This document shows positions 10,991-22,363 of a stretch of DNA of 64,000 nt, piece after piece. The translations under genes were made by a program, and so were the position numbers. Numbering within the stretch: the first letter of the stretch is position 1; each line of letters starts with the position of its first letter. The DNA is from Cyprinodon diabolis (lineage: Eukaryota > Chordata > Actinopteri > Cyprinodontiformes > Cyprinodontidae). Where the stretch lies: the NCBI GenBank assembly GCA_030533445.1, contig CM060075.1, positions 39,083,719-39,147,718 of the forward strand, written 5' to 3'. The notes below the pieces were generated by a model. That model was given only the letters and a program-made list of their open reading frames with translations, searched no databases and had not been told where the DNA came from.

Positions 10991-11283
10991 TGCTGTTAGA
11001 AACCGGTACTGAGAGGTACTGCTGTCAAGAGGGCGATGCGTAACACTTCTATCTATACTGTGTAACATTTATGCTTATCTTAAAGGCATAAGATGTTTTA
11101 CTGCTTTATTATTGGCTGAACTTGTAACCACCATGTTTTCTTTCTAATAAAAGGCGGATGCGGAGGGAGAGCTGCTGAAAGAGTAGTAGAGAGAAGCTTC
11201 CTGTTCTGTAGAAGCGTAAAACAGAAGCTGTATCCAAGTGCCTCCTTGTGTCTCATCTTTATTTAAGTGTTCTGAACCCAACA
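10991..11283 (+). mobile_element. Solo LTR candidate (retrovirus-like)
   Basis: Begins TGCTGTTAG and ends CCCAACA, with a 4-bp direct repeat CTTA at 10987-10990 and 11284-11287. A TATA/polyadenylation-like 'ctaataaaagg' lies at 11144-11154, and the tail 'tgtctcatctttattta' resembles an R-U5 region. No internal gag/pol/env sequence adjoins, so it would be a solo LTR left by recombination. It lies about 60 bp from the TRIM-2 3' end and could supply a polyadenylation or promoter signal. Confidence 0.6.
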
Positions 11284-11343
11284 CTTATGAAAACTGGAGG
11301 TAAAATATGCATTTGAACCAACTGGACCTCAGATTAACTCTGA

Positions 11344-12451
11344 CTACTTCAGTTTAACTAACTCAGCAGAAGCTCTGTTAACTAAAGGCCAAACTCCAGC
11401 ATATAGAGGCTGAGTGAATGTGGTCTGGACTCTATAGAGGAGAGTCATGGTTTCAGAGACGCTGTAGAAAGACAGAATACCTGCTCTGTGGTCCAGAAAC
11501 ACTCCTATTCTGGAGCAAACTGCACCTGGCAGTGGAATTGGAGTTTTCTTGTGATAAAATGTGTAACCGCTTCTATGGCAATATAAAGACCAAGATTTTT
11601 CATCCCATCCAAACTTTTGAACCCTGCTGATATTTTTGTACGAAACTGCTACATGAACTCTCCCCCCTGTGCACTCCACCTCCCAGTAACAGCGTCCAGT
11701 CAGACTCTCTCTACTCAGGGTCATAAATCTTAAGCTGAATCGGTGAGGATGATAAGAATGAGACTGTTTCTGTTTCATACTTGTGACTTTTCTGTTCCCC
11801 TCAGATAACACCAACTTGTTGCGTGCCGTGTTTGGATCCAAAGTCAGGTCTTGTGAATATTCCAGGAATTCTTCCCTGGTCTGGAATTCCGGTCTCCACA
11901 GTGAAGCATACCTTTCCTCCTGCTTCTTAAATCTTTCTGCTGCAGCTGGTGAGATTTTTTCATGGTCTTTATGTTTATCGATAGTGCAGACATGACAGAT
12001 GCACTGCTGATTAGCACTACAGAACATCCTCCCTGCCTCGTTATGACGAGAGAACATGATCTCCTGGAGCTTCTTGGAGGGGGCCCCCAGCTTATGCTGC
12101 TTTAGTCCAGGGACGTCATGATGAGGTTGGAGGTGATCCTCACAGAAAGAGAGTAAACAGACCAGGCAGGACTTGACGGCTTTCGTTTTTCTCCTAATGC
12201 AGCAGATATCACAGGCCACATCTTCAGGACCAGCTGCAGCGTGGAGTCCAGCTTCCATCAGATCCCCCCCTAAAGCAGCTGACATGACGCTTTTCTCCAG
12301 CACAGGCCTCAGGATGGACTCTTTCCTGCAGAGGGCAGCTGAAGATCCTCCTCTGATCTTCTCCATCCCAGTGGTCTTTAATGCAGGTCCTACAGTAGCT
12401 GTGTCCACAGGGAACAATCACTGGATCCTTCAGGAGATCTGAACAGATCAA
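11344..12451 (-). pseudogene. TRIM-2: frameshifted, coiled-coil-deleted TRIM copy
   Basis: The N-terminus is lost: a TAG codon stands just before '[13 protein letters not shown]'. The RING continues (CGHSYCRTC) until a two-base deletion at about 12338 relative to TRIM-4 shifts the frame at the CPxC pair. The rest is open for about 330 codons: B-box 1 (CDICCIRRKTKAVKSCLVC), B-box 2 (CSANQQCICHVC) and then, directly after 'AAERFKKQEERYASLW', the PRY 'LDPNTARNKLVLSEGN' and a full SPRY ending 'ELVKLK'. About 190 residues of coiled coil and linker are missing. Coiled coils dimerise TRIM proteins, so even an expressed product would be abnormal. The apparent start at 12417 is not an ATG-based gene start. 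Confidence 0.85.
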
Positions 12452-13140
12452 AGAGGAAAGCTAACGTTGGTCTGATTGTGTTTGTCTTTGCTCGAACTCT
12501 GTGAAAACAGCTGTGTTACTTTCTCTCCCCTACAACAGAAACTAGTCTGAGCTGGTTTCCTACAGCAAACATCACTGTCTCCACCCATCACTAAGTTTGG
12601 TAATCAAAGTGGGAGGCAACAAGGATTATTAACCCATAAGGCTGTCCTCTCAGTTTTAAAACTATAAGGTTGTTCTGCGCATGTTGAAGTGTTGCATGTT
12701 TTATTCCCAGTTAGATCCAAACTGTGCAGGACCAACTCTGCAATATTTAAAAATAAATATGAGACATAAATATTGGAATCTCTTTTAATTAGCTTCTTTA
12801 TTTATTCGCCTTTGTAATATTACCTTATTTATTTAGTGTCAATCTTCAATTTTATTTATTTATTAATTTTATTATTTTTATGAGTATTTATGTGCATGCT
12901 ATTATATTTTTGTCTTTGTTTGTTTTTTTTTACCCTATTTATTTCTTCCATGCTATTTATTTCTGCCTGTCGTTTTTACACTTCTGTATGTATTTCTGCC
13001 TCATTATGCAAAAGAGGAAAGGTGTGTCTTAGATGTTCACCTTCTCCCCATTGGTTGGTTAGCATTTTACTGCATTGGTCGAATTCTACAGGAGAGAAGT
13101 CGAGTCTGAAGTCAGTGGCCGTTTCTCAATTCATCAGAAC
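12452..13140. other. Intergenic upstream of TRIM-2
   Basis: No splice acceptor like that of TRIM-3/4/5 was found. A T-rich tract with many 'tttattta' words lies at about 12780-13000. The plus-strand frame at 12890-13225 is low-complexity and not credible as a gene. Confidence 0.4.
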
Positions 13141-14396
13141 TCGAATATGTGCTCTGTTCGAAAACCTACGACGCATCCTTAAAAGGCCAGATTCGAAGGC
13201 CGATTACGTCATAGTGCGGCGCTGAGGTCTGGTCGGATTCCAAGAGTCCTCGTTATGCGGCCTTAAAATGCGTCCTTCTTTTTGCCCGATTTGAAGGACG
13301 GGTCCGATGTATCCTCGCTATCCTTGGATATCCCAGGATTCATTGCGAGACCAAGCAAGACATGATCAGAGGAAAGGTTACTTGGCGGCGAACAGTGGTG
13401 AAAATTGGAAGTTCAGTTTAATATAATACAAGTCAGTGAATAGTCCCGTCTGAGATTAATGAAAATAGTTGTTTTAATGGTTATTGAGTCAGATATGTGG
13501 CGGTAATGTTTAATTTATCTAAGGGTTTTTATCTGTTACTGTGTAAATGGGTTTGGCTGTAATTTAAGGACAGATTCTAATATATTTGCAGGGTGGGGGG
13601 GGGGGGGGGGACTATAAATCTGACAGGATTTTTATCTTTTTATTGCTGTTTTGCACAATATGCTTAACTAAGTATTTTTTGTTGTTGAATATTAGAGATT
13701 TTGCAGATAGATTTTATACACATACATTGTTTAGATTTACTTATATCTTTCTACCCATTTTATAGAATAGAAAATCCCTTTATTGTCCCACAATGGGCAA
13801 ATTTACAGCAGCAGAAAGATTATTGAAAATGGCCACACAAATGAGGACCTTAGAAAAATGTATAAGAATAACATAATAGGGAAGAGTTAAAATATAAAAA
13901 ATACAATTTTGTAAAGTGTTTTAACAATATAAAACCGGATAATAAATAACCAATATGCAGCTATGGACATTTTTACAGTAATGGATATTTGAAAATAGGA
14001 GCAACATCAGAGATGTGCAGAATGACAGCAGCATGTTATTTAACTGACTAAGGTTTCCATCATTACATTTGATTTTATTTGTTCCTGCTCCCGGTGGTTG
14101 GAACCTTTATTCCACTCTGGATTCTTGTGAGTGTAGTCTTTGTTCACTTGACAATAAAAAAGAAATAAATAAAGTTTTGAAAACTTCGGTTTTCATTCTT
14201 TTCCTGCTTTGTGTCCCAACTTTCACGGTTGCTAAGCAACAGGGCTTACGGCGGTAAAATCCGCTGAAGGGTAGACCTGTTCGAATTCACAGCCAAAAAC
14301 TCTTCCGGTCTCCTTATTTTCAAGGACTTGGAAGGATCCAGTCTAGGTAGACCGCGTCCTTGGAGGACGCAGCCCAGGATTTCGAACAGAGCCATT
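13141..14396. mobile_element. DNA transposon remnant with inverted ends
   Basis: The left end 'gtgctctgttcgaaaacct' (about 13149-13167) is inverted at the right end as 'aggatttcgaacagagcc' (about 14376-14393). Subterminal parts are GC-rich with 'gcatcctt'/'gcgtcctt' words in both orientations, as in non-autonomous fish DNA elements. The interior holds a G homopolymer (about 13595-13610) and an insertion resembling a LINE tail ('tccctttattgtcccaca', about 13770). No transposase frame was found. Confidence 0.45.
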
Positions 14397-14821
14397 GACT
14401 TATGGAGGACAAACTCTGCCATATTGGAAAATAGAGAAATAAATAAATGCTCAGTAAATATATAAGCATACAATTTATCTTCAACTTTGTTTATTTATTA
14501 CTTATCTTTTAAAGTATTTTTGTGCATGTGATAATATCTTTGTTTATTCTTCCCTTGTATTTTTCACGTATTTATTTCTTTCCATTCAGCCTCACATGGT
14601 TGAATGAATGAATCATGGTTGAAATATGAGGCTCCATTCGTAAATCATGGCTGCATGTATGGAGTCTTCTGCTGAACAGTAAAACATCTCACTGGATCTA
14701 TAACAATCGGAGCAATGGAAAGACTGATAGATTCATTTTTCTAATTAAAAAGATGAGCTTTAATATCAAAGCTGTGGTTTCATCAACGGCTGCACCTATA
14801 GATTTGTTGCAATACAAAAAC
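14397..14821. other. Intergenic, nothing recognised
   Basis: AT-rich; a short tract of 'gaatgaatgaat' type lies near 14602. No gene or clear repeat. Confidence 0.4.
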
Positions 14822-15827
14822 TTTTACAGGGTTCCTACAGCATAAGGCGAGTTAAATTCAAGAATTTTTAAGACTTTTTAATGCCACTTGAAATAAAAAT
14901 TTAAGACCAAATTCACAAGAAACACAAGAAAAACTTGCTTGCGACAACTTAACCCAAAGGTTTATTATAACATAAACCACTGCACTAATGTTTCAAATTT
15001 TGAAGCTTCCCATACAGGAAGAAAGCTAAAAACACACAAATGACAGATATATTTTAACAATTATTTAACTGAATTCACAAACTTTGTTTTAGCAGGGAAC
15101 AAAACAAATCAGTTTTAAAGCCACAACATAACCAGAGCTAAGTCTTTTTGCAGCTATTTTTCTTTGTATGGTTTTCTTAGTATGTTTGATTTGGTGATAA
15201 GTGGAGGCGTTGCAGAGACAAGGGTGGAACTAAACTGAGAAATACCGGCTGTTTCTCTCTAACTCCATTTTGACGCTTTGTGTTTGGTGCTTCGCATGTG
15301 CGACTCCACTGCCTTAATTCCCATCGTTCCGAGCTTGAATGACTTCTTGCACAAAATCCACTGAGCCTCATGTATGTTCCCTGGTTTTAGCCATGGAGAA
15401 AACTCTTGGCTGGAGACAATTTTCATTAAATTTACACTTGCTCATATTTTCCAGACAAAAAGTTAATGGTGCATCTCCCAAATGTCCCGGCCGCAGCAAT
15501 GCTTTTATTTTTGTAATCTAAATAAAACGTTAAAATTGACAATTTTTTATCAAAAAAAAATAACTGCTCGCCATTATTGGTTCCGTCCCGATAGCGGAAC
15601 CAATAATGGCGAGCAGTTATTTTTTTTGATAAAAAATTGTCAATTTTAACGTTTTATTTAGATTACAAAAATAAATCATAATAAAAATAATCCTATTTAT
15701 GTTTTAAAAATTAAGACCTACGAAAGACTGATTTAAGCCATTTTAATACCAATTAAGGCCTTAGTTTTATTTTGAAGAATTCAATGCCTTTTAAGACTTT
15801 TTAAGGACCCACGGGAACCCTGTTTTA
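14822..15827. mobile_element. CAGGG-ended DNA element, copy A
   Basis: Element 14827-15822 starts CAGGGTTCCTACAG and ends 'acgggaaccctg', flanked by a 5-bp direct repeat TTTTA. The subterminal sequence is rich in 'ttaagactttttaa'. It is the same family as 18626-19576 (CAGGGTTATACAGG ... CAGAAACCCTG, flanked by GTAAA). Non-autonomous: no transposase frame. Its interior includes the long hairpin listed separately. hAT-type ends are plausible but not proven. Confidence 0.65.
15505..15674. repeat. Near-perfect 80-bp hairpin
   Basis: Arms 15505-15585 and 15595-15674 are inverted copies differing only by one A in an A/T run, around a 9-base loop (tcccgatag). The tip is GC-rich ('cgccattattggttccg'). 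The outer arms are AT-rich. It lies inside the CAGGG-ended element. Confidence 0.9.
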
Positions 15828-16581
15828 TCAAATTAAAATTTAGAGAGAACAAAAAAAAAGCATTTTAAATGGATTACTATTCAGAATTCTGAAATTAAAC
15901 AAGTGGAAATGTTTACATTTTAATAGTTTATATTTGTAGAGTTTTGCCTCCATTCCTGCTGTAAGTAGGTTATTTCTCCAAATGCCACGTTTCAGTCTGT
16001 GTACCATTGGTCTCAGATATCAATCAAATCACCAGTTTAGCTGACTATTATTTCAATAATCCAGATTAATTGCTTCAACCCAAATTTTCACAAACTGCTA
16101 CATAAATACAGCCTATACATAAACTAAAGCATATCAGCCCTGAGCTTTACTGACAAACAAAAAAAAGGAGGCTTTAGCACAAACTCAGAGGAATCACAAC
16201 CAACTTTAATGATCAATTTTTGTACAAAAAAGCTTACCAGCAGTTTTCAACACAACATCAAGCATCTCTATCTATAGAGACCTCCAAATATCTCCAACTA
16301 TAGAAGGGATACTAGGCTTTAAAACTCACTGGTTCTCAATCATTGTGCGAGTTCCTCATTAAAAAGAGTAAATCAATTCCTTTACAGGTAAAACCAAACA
16401 TTACAGGAAGTGACATCAGGTGGACTTCCTAGCTGAGGTTTTATCTCAGTTCTTGTCACGTTTCTTCTCATCTGATCTAAAACAGTTCGGACACAGTATT
16501 TTTAAGAAACCCTAAAAGAAAAAACGATTTGATTCGAACCATCGGGGAGCTCCGCGTACCCCCAACTAGACCTCAGATCTT
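15828..16581. other. 3' flank of TRIM-3
   Basis: AT-rich, no gene. By eye this flank is less related to the 3' flanks of the other TRIM copies, in line with TRIM-3 being the most divergent member. No clear AATAAA on the minus strand was found close to the stop. Confidence 0.4.
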
Positions 16582-18231
16582 TTATGACTGCTTGAGTTTA
16601 ACAAACTCAGCAGAGCCTCCGGTGTGAAGATAAATCCCAGCATGCAGAGGCTCAGTGAAGGTGGCCTTGGCTCTGTGGATGAGAGTCATGGTGTCAGAGA
16701 TGCTGTAGAAACACAGGATACCTGCTTTGTAATCCAGGTACACTCCGATTCTGGAGGAAACCGGACCAAACACTTGAGTTTTAACGTCGTTGTGAGAAAA
16801 CGTGCAGAAGCTTGTGTTACAGTGCAATGACCAAAAGGAGGCCTCCTTTGGTTTAAAGAGGAATCCAAAGCTGCTAGTGTTGTATGAAACTCCAACACTG
16901 ATCCCCCCTCCTCCTTTCCACTTCACCTCCCAGTAACACCGTCCGGTCATACTCTCTTTGCTCAGGAGCAGTTTAATCTGAGCTGCGTTTGCGACGTTAG
17001 ACTGTGGCGGCACCGTCACTTTCCTGTTGCCCTGAGAAAACGTGACGTTTTTCTGTGCCATGTTTGGGACAAGAGTGATTTCCTGGGAATATTTCAGTAA
17101 CTCGGCTCTGATCTGAGGTTCCGATCCTGGTTCTGTCACATCTCTTTCAGTGATTGACAGCAAGACGTTCGTCCATTGGTCTCTCGTGATGCCATCTACT
17201 TTCTTTTTCAACTCCGACACAGCTGCTGTCACATTGTCAAAGTATCTTTGGGGAGGAATAGTGATGCTGGATGAGTGTGTAGCCTCACTGAGGGCTGGCA
17301 GGGAGTGGTAGTTCTGGAGAAACTGGTTAAGGTCCTCAGTCTGCAAGACCTTCTCCAGCTCAGCATCTTTAAGCTTCAGCTCAGTGATCTCCTGCTCAAG
17401 CTTCTCCTGAATCTTTTTGATTCGACTCACTTCAGTTTCCTCCTTGTTCCTGATGTCCCTGTCCAATTCATGCCTTCTTTGGCTGACGATATTTAACAGC
17501 ACACGGTAGATTGTTTCATTGTACTTCACTGCTTTATCAGCAGAGCACCTGACGGCCTCCATCTCCTGCTGGAGCCGATCTGCATCTTCCTCCTGATCCT
17601 GGATTCTCTGCTGGATTTGTTGTCGTCTCTCCTGGAGCTCCTTCTGCTTCTCAGTCCTTTCTGCTGCAGCTGGGACTGTTTCATGGCCTTTATGTTCATC
17701 CATTAAGCAGAGATAACAGATACACTGCTGATCAGTACGACAGAAGATCTTCATCGCCTCATCATGATGAGAGCAGATGTTCTCCTGGAGCTTCTTAGAG
17801 GGGTCCACCAGTTTGTGCTTCTTTAATGGCGGAGCATTGTAGTGAGGTTTCAGATGACCTTTACAATAAGATGCCAAACAGACCAGACAGGACTTAATAG
17901 CTTTCAGTTTACTCTCAGTGCAGACGTCACAGGCCACATCTTCAGGTCCAGCATGGCAGTCATCAACAGGAGTAAGGTCTGCCCTCTTCAGATCTTCCAC
18001 TAAAGCAGACAACACAAAGTTTTTCTGAAGAGCAGGCCGCGTTATAAAAGTCTTCCTGCACTGAGGGCAGCTGTAGATCCTCCGCAGATCATCTTCTCCA
18101 TCCCAGTGATTCTTAATGCATTTCATGCAGTAGCTGTGTCCACAGGGAATAGTCATTGGATCCTTCAGTAGATCCAAACAGATGGAGCAGGAGATTTTTT
18201 CTGCTTTCAATTTGGTTATTCTCTGAGCCAT
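16582..18231 (-). CDS. TRIM-3: intact RING/B-box/coiled-coil/B30.2 TRIM protein
   Basis: 549-residue single-exon coding sequence. The ATG at 18231 (MAQRITKLK, context 'ggtaaaatggctc') is preferred over the in-frame GTG at 18249. RING at about 15-58 has all eight ligands (C15, C18, C30, H32, C35, C38, C55, C58). B-box 1 is at about 95-135, B-box 2 at about 145-182, a heptad-rich coiled coil at about 185-300 and PRY-SPRY at about 375-549 ('GRCYWEVKW', 'SSRIGVYLDYKAGILCFY'). The layout and length match teleost TRIM25-like/finTRIM E3 ubiquitin ligases. These transfer ubiquitin through the RING, dimerise through the coiled coil and recognise ligands with the B30.2 domain, usually in antiviral signalling. 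The ligand is unknown. The PRY reads 'LVPNMAQ' where paralogues have 'LDPNTA', and its variable SPRY loops differ most from the others. An acceptor at 18311 indicates an upstream non-coding exon. Confidence 0.93.
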   Translation of the reverse strand: MAQRITKLKAEKISCSICLDLLKDPMTIPCGHSYCMKCIKNHWDGEDDLRRIYSCPQCRKTFITRPALQKNFVLSALVEDLKRADLTPVDDCHAGPEDVACDVCTESKLKAIKSCLVCLASYCKGHLKPHYNAPPLKKHKLVDPSKKLQENICSHHDEAMKIFCRTDQQCICYLCLMDEHKGHETVPAAAERTEKQKELQERRQQIQQRIQDQEEDADRLQQEMEAVRCSADKAVKYNETIYRVLLNIVSQRRHELDRDIRNKEETEVSRIKKIQEKLEQEITELKLKDAELEKVLQTEDLNQFLQNYHSLPALSEATHSSSITIPPQRYFDNVTAAVSELKKKVDGITRDQWTNVLLSITERDVTEPGSEPQIRAELLKYSQEITLVPNMAQKNVTFSQGNRKVTVPPQSNVANAAQIKLLLSKESMTGRCYWEVKWKGGGGISVGVSYNTSSFGFLFKPKEASFWSLHCNTSFCTFSHNDVKTQVFGPVSSRIGVYLDYKAGILCFYSISDTMTLIHRAKATFTEPLHAGIYLHTGGSAEFVKLKQS

Positions 18232-18325
18232 TTTACCTTTTTGTAACACTGACTGTCAGATCATAAAGGTGTGTTTTTATAGTGAATTTCTGGAACAACT
18301 CCTTTGTAGATCTATGAGAAAGAAC
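18232..18325 (-). promoter_or_regulatory. TRIM-3 5' UTR and splice acceptor
   Basis: On the minus strand 'ttctttctcatag' ends at 18312 and is followed by the exon start 'atctacaaagg' at 18311, 80 bases before the ATG. TRIM-4 has 'ttctttctcctag' with 'atcaac', and TRIM-5 'cattttttag' with 'atctac', at the matching place. Three paralogues agreeing supports a real acceptor. Confidence 0.75.
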
Positions 18326-18620
18326 AGATAAAACATGCATGTAAATAAAAATAAAAAATAATAAAAGTTTACTTTTGATTTAATGTGTTAACATTTATAA
18401 AATTATTTAACATTATGAATTGCATCAGATTAATAGTAAATGGGGATTTTATGCTACAATGTGTCACAATTAATACACAGATGTTCCAAAAATAAGTTTA
18501 AAATAAAACAACAAACCACTGGACTTTGTTTTCCAGGTTTGAAACATCTTCAAACTTGAAAGCAAAGTCCAAAAGTTGTGAATAATTAAAGTGGTAAACA
18601 CTGTATAACAGTGTTTGGTT

Positions 18621-19148
18621 GTAAACAGGGTTATACAGGAAGGAGAAACTCTAATTTAATGCTTTTTAATGCTCTTTTAATGTTCTTAGAAATCGTTTGA
18701 ATGCCATCAATAAGTACCAATTACTCATGGCGTGATTTTTCCTCTCCTTGGGGAGAGAATTCTGCAGAGCAGCAGCTGGATGATGAATTTAATCTATACT
18801 ATAATACACGCTAGATTAAAAATTATCAGTCAGGGATTAGGAAAATAATAATAATTGTATGCGCACCGTGTAAATATTACAATTTACATATTTCCAAGCA
18901 CACAACAGTTTAAAGCAAAGTTTAGTTTGAAAAGAATGTGCAGGAAGGATTGAAAAGCATGTTAACACAGTAATGTAGGCTTAAGTTCATTATCTGACGC
19001 ACGCATATACACACCAGGAACCTGGAAACTAAAAAAATACTGAATTACAAAAAACATTTAAAAAACAAACATGTTTAATTGATATATATACACAAAAATA
19101 ATATTAGGAACTATATTTATCAAATATTATACTGGGAAAGTAAAAATT

Positions 19149-19235
<87 letters not shown>

Positions 19236-19581
19236 CACGGCCAAATCCTTCGTAAGTTTTACCATCGACAGGCTGCTGCCATGTCCTGAATTTCTCGTTT
19301 TCCAGCCACCTATGTTCAAATTTGCATTTTCCCCATTCTCTAGCGTTTTCTTTGCCTCGAGCTTCTGTTAGGAAGATATGGCTTTACGATCAACCAGGAA
19401 CAGTTACACGCAAACACGTGGAACGGGTTAAGTCTGATATATTATGACAACATTTTTTAATTTTTTTTAATAAAGTATTTTAAATGCCATGATAATCACA
19501 TTTAATGAATTTTAATGCTAATTAAAAAAATAATTTAATGACTTTTAATGATTTTTAATGACCCACAGAAACCCTGGTAAA
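18621..19581. mobile_element. CAGGG-ended DNA element, copy B, with (AT)n
   Basis: Element 18626-19576 is flanked by the 5-bp direct repeat GTAAA. The ends are CAGGGTTATACAGG and CCCACAGAAACCCTG. An (AT)n tract of about 80 bp lies at 19152-19230. Part of the interior (about 18800-19060) recurs inverted at about 37740-38400. It sits in the predicted first intron of TRIM-3. No transposase frame. Confidence 0.65.
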
Positions 19582-20202
19582 GCTTTCCATAATTAAGCAA
19601 AATAAATTTACAAATGCTAAAAGTATATACAAGTCATATTTTTATGCTATTGTTATGTTTTTTTTTTTAACAATTATAAAAAAGGTCAAATTTTAGAGTC
19701 ACTATGCAAGAGGCATTTTTTCTGGATTAGCAGGTTAAAATAAATAAAAACCCAATTTTAATTCAACCAACAAAATAAAAAATATTAATAACAAATAACA
19801 TAAAGAAGCAGTGAAATGATGTAGTGCATGTAGATATGCTGCTAAGCTGAAACACCCTCATTTACAATCAACCCTTTTCCCAGTTTAAATGAGTTATTCT
19901 TATAATTATGGACAGAAAGCCTGGAGGAAATGGCAGCAAAAACCCATCCCCTCATAAACTCCGTCTATTTTAATGCTGTAGTTATTAAAACCAGTGGAGC
20001 ATTAAAACAAAGCCCTGCTTTTTCTCTGCTGACGTGAAGCCAACACGTCACCATCTTGTCTCTACGAGGAGGTTTTTAACCGTCAGTTAAACGACGTAAC
20101 GTTTTCCTGTCAGATATATTTTTCATCTTAAGCTTTCTGGTATTTCCGCGCTCTGTTTTTCTCTGTTTTAGGCGTTTTCAGTCAAAGTATAACATTACTT
20201 AC
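19582..20202. other. Rest of predicted TRIM-3 first intron
   Basis: AT-rich, no gene. The minus-strand donor GTAAGT is at 20202-20197. Confidence 0.4.
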
Positions 20203-20290
20203 CCCTGTGGAGGTTTGTCGTTGTCGCACTGGCCTTTCGCGGTGATTTTTTGAATCTGTGACGCATGACGCAGGGCGTACGTATGGGAGG
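20203..20290 (-). promoter_or_regulatory. Candidate non-coding first exon and promoter of TRIM-3
   Basis: On the minus strand 'ctccacaggg' is followed by a consensus donor 'gtaagtaatg', the exon ending at 20203. The sequence around 20220-20290 is locally GC-rich. Upstream lies 'ggcgcattagcgccaccag' (about 20319-20337), which also occurs at about 45485-45503 next to the candidate first exon of TRIM-5. The 5' limit is a guess, and I see no unambiguous interferon response element. Confidence 0.45.
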
Positions 20291-22055
20291 GGCTACCTCT
20301 CAGTAATTTATAGATGTTGGCGCATTAGCGCCACCAGCTGGACTGGAGTGGAAGCAATATGTTGGATTAAAAAACAATGTTAATCTGAATAGTATGTGTT
20401 TGTTCGAAATTACAAGACTCGAGCTCTTAGTTTTGATTGTCTGTCTGCCCTGATAAATTATGATGTAGTACTTTTCATTAGTTCTATGTTACATTGTTGA
20501 TTAAATGTGTCCTTATTCTGGCTTTTGAGTTGTTATAATATAAAATATAATATAACGTAATATCATAGAAGAACATATAATAAAATATCATGTCATTTCA
20601 TATCATATCATAGAATACAACATCTTTATTGTCAATACACTATCACAAGTACAAAACAACGAAATGTACTTTGCATCTGTCCAGATGTGCTATACAGGAT
20701 ATAAATATTTTTTTTTTACATGTGTATAGAAAACTATGTATGTATGGACCATAAATGCTATATATAAACAGAGAGTAATTGTAAGAGGCTATAACATTAA
20801 TACATTTTAAAACTATATACAGTTTATACAGGAATTGGTAATAATTTAATTGAGTACACAGGCTTTACTCCAAACAATTTGCTAAAAGACCAACCAACTC
20901 AGTGTGGAAACTAAGTCAAAACTACAAAAAAGATGTATATTCATTATAAAGAAAATACTTATTTTGTAAAACATTCTTACCAGAATTCCTTAACAGATAG
21001 TTTTCGCTTTAACTGGTTCAAATTCTCAAAAAAAAAAAAAAAAAAGCAAATAATAATGAATCAAAATGCAAATAATAACTAATATACAAGCAAAATAATC
21101 TTTAATCTCAGCATTAATCAGAAAATGTCCCAGAAAAATATTTTTGAACATTAAACTATTGATTCTTTTTCTTTCTTTTTGCTTACAGGTATAGTGGAGG
21201 ATTTTGGCGAAATTTGGAAAAGACTCTCCCTCTCCACACTTCCACTGCACATGCACTACCCTGTATCCATTCCCAAGAGGGAACAGCTATTAAAGTAGAG
21301 TGCGAGAGCGTGCACGAGCCCATATCTCCTCGTGCACGCTCTGTTTAAAAGTTGCTGTTTGCATCGCTCATGCAAGCTTACTTTCCAAAAGAAGATTTAC
21401 AATTTTTCCACTATATCAGACTCTGAGGTTAATTGAAATGTGCACGAGCATGTAAGACAGCCTTATGTAAACATATCAGTAGAATGATTGGCAGTTAGGA
21501 GGACCTGTTATTCTGCATTTTCAGTTGCTAAATGTAAATCCAACCAAAGTGGTGTTTGTCAGCCAGTATATCTAGCAACATTTTTTGGTCTTCATTGTGG
21601 AATTTTACCATTGTCCCAAATTAAATTCCCCAGGTCCAGCTTGCTCCCTGGGAACTGTAAGTACCTCTGCAAGTTAAATAGGTTAAATGTAAAGATGACG
21701 GGAATGTAAAAATAATAACAGTAATATTTATCAGAATATATCACTTTAAAAGAGTTTCTTTTCATTCAGATAATCTACAAGATAGATCTAGTTGCCCTTC
21801 TGTGGGTTTTTACATTAAATGCTGTACTTGTATAGTTTTTATGATGACCCTGTTAGAAGATTAGAAGTGGATTTAACCATGTTTTAGCAAATGATTGAAG
21901 CTGTTTTATTTTATCTAAATGCAAAAAAAAAACAACCTTTAAGGATAAAAAAATTAAAACAAAAATAAAACAGTTTTAAAGTTTATTGAGGATATAATGA
22001 TCAGTGGTTGGTTCTCTGTAAGCAGAATAGCTCCAAAAGGTTATGATGGTGATGT
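20291..22055. other. Intergenic between TRIM-3 and TRIM-4 (upstream part)
   Basis: About 20600-20715 looks like a LINE/SINE 3' end ('catctttattgtcaat', 'aacaacgaaatgtac'). An A homopolymer lies at about 21030-21045. A short inverted pair 'gtgcgagagcgtgcacgag'/'ctcgtgcacgctc' lies near 21300-21342. No gene recognised. Confidence 0.4.
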
Positions 22056-22352
22056 TACACTGCAAAAAATGGAAATCTAAATAAGTCATTTTTGCTCAAA
22101 TTAAGTGCATTTTTTCTTGAATTGAGGAGGTAGGTGAAACACTTTGCCAATGGAACAAGACAATTTACATTTAAAATAAGAAAAAAACTATTGCTTTGTC
22201 TTATTTCAAGTGTATATTATCTAATCTTAATTTAGGAATAAAAAAACTCATTCCATTAGCAGATCATCTTATTTACCTGGTCAAAGTAAGGGTAAATACA
22301 CTTAATTTAAGACATTTTTTACTTATTTCTAGGATTTTTTTGCAGTGTAAGA
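22056..22352. mobile_element. MITE with CACTGCAAAAAA ends
   Basis: Left end 'acactgcaaaaaa' (about 22057), right end 'tttttttgcagtgta' (about 22336-22350): matching terminal inverted repeats around 290 bp of A/T-rich sequence with alternating 'cttattt' and 'aaataag' words. This is a very common teleost non-autonomous element, probably hAT-like. Confidence 0.65.
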
Positions 22353-22363
22353 GAGTGAGAGAA

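Noticed and set aside
18232..18249. Upstream N-terminal extensions of TRIM-3, TRIM-4 and TRIM-5 (starting at 18249, 26209, 35571)
   Set aside because: These begin at GTG or TTG. The ATG six codons downstream has good context and is shared among paralogues.
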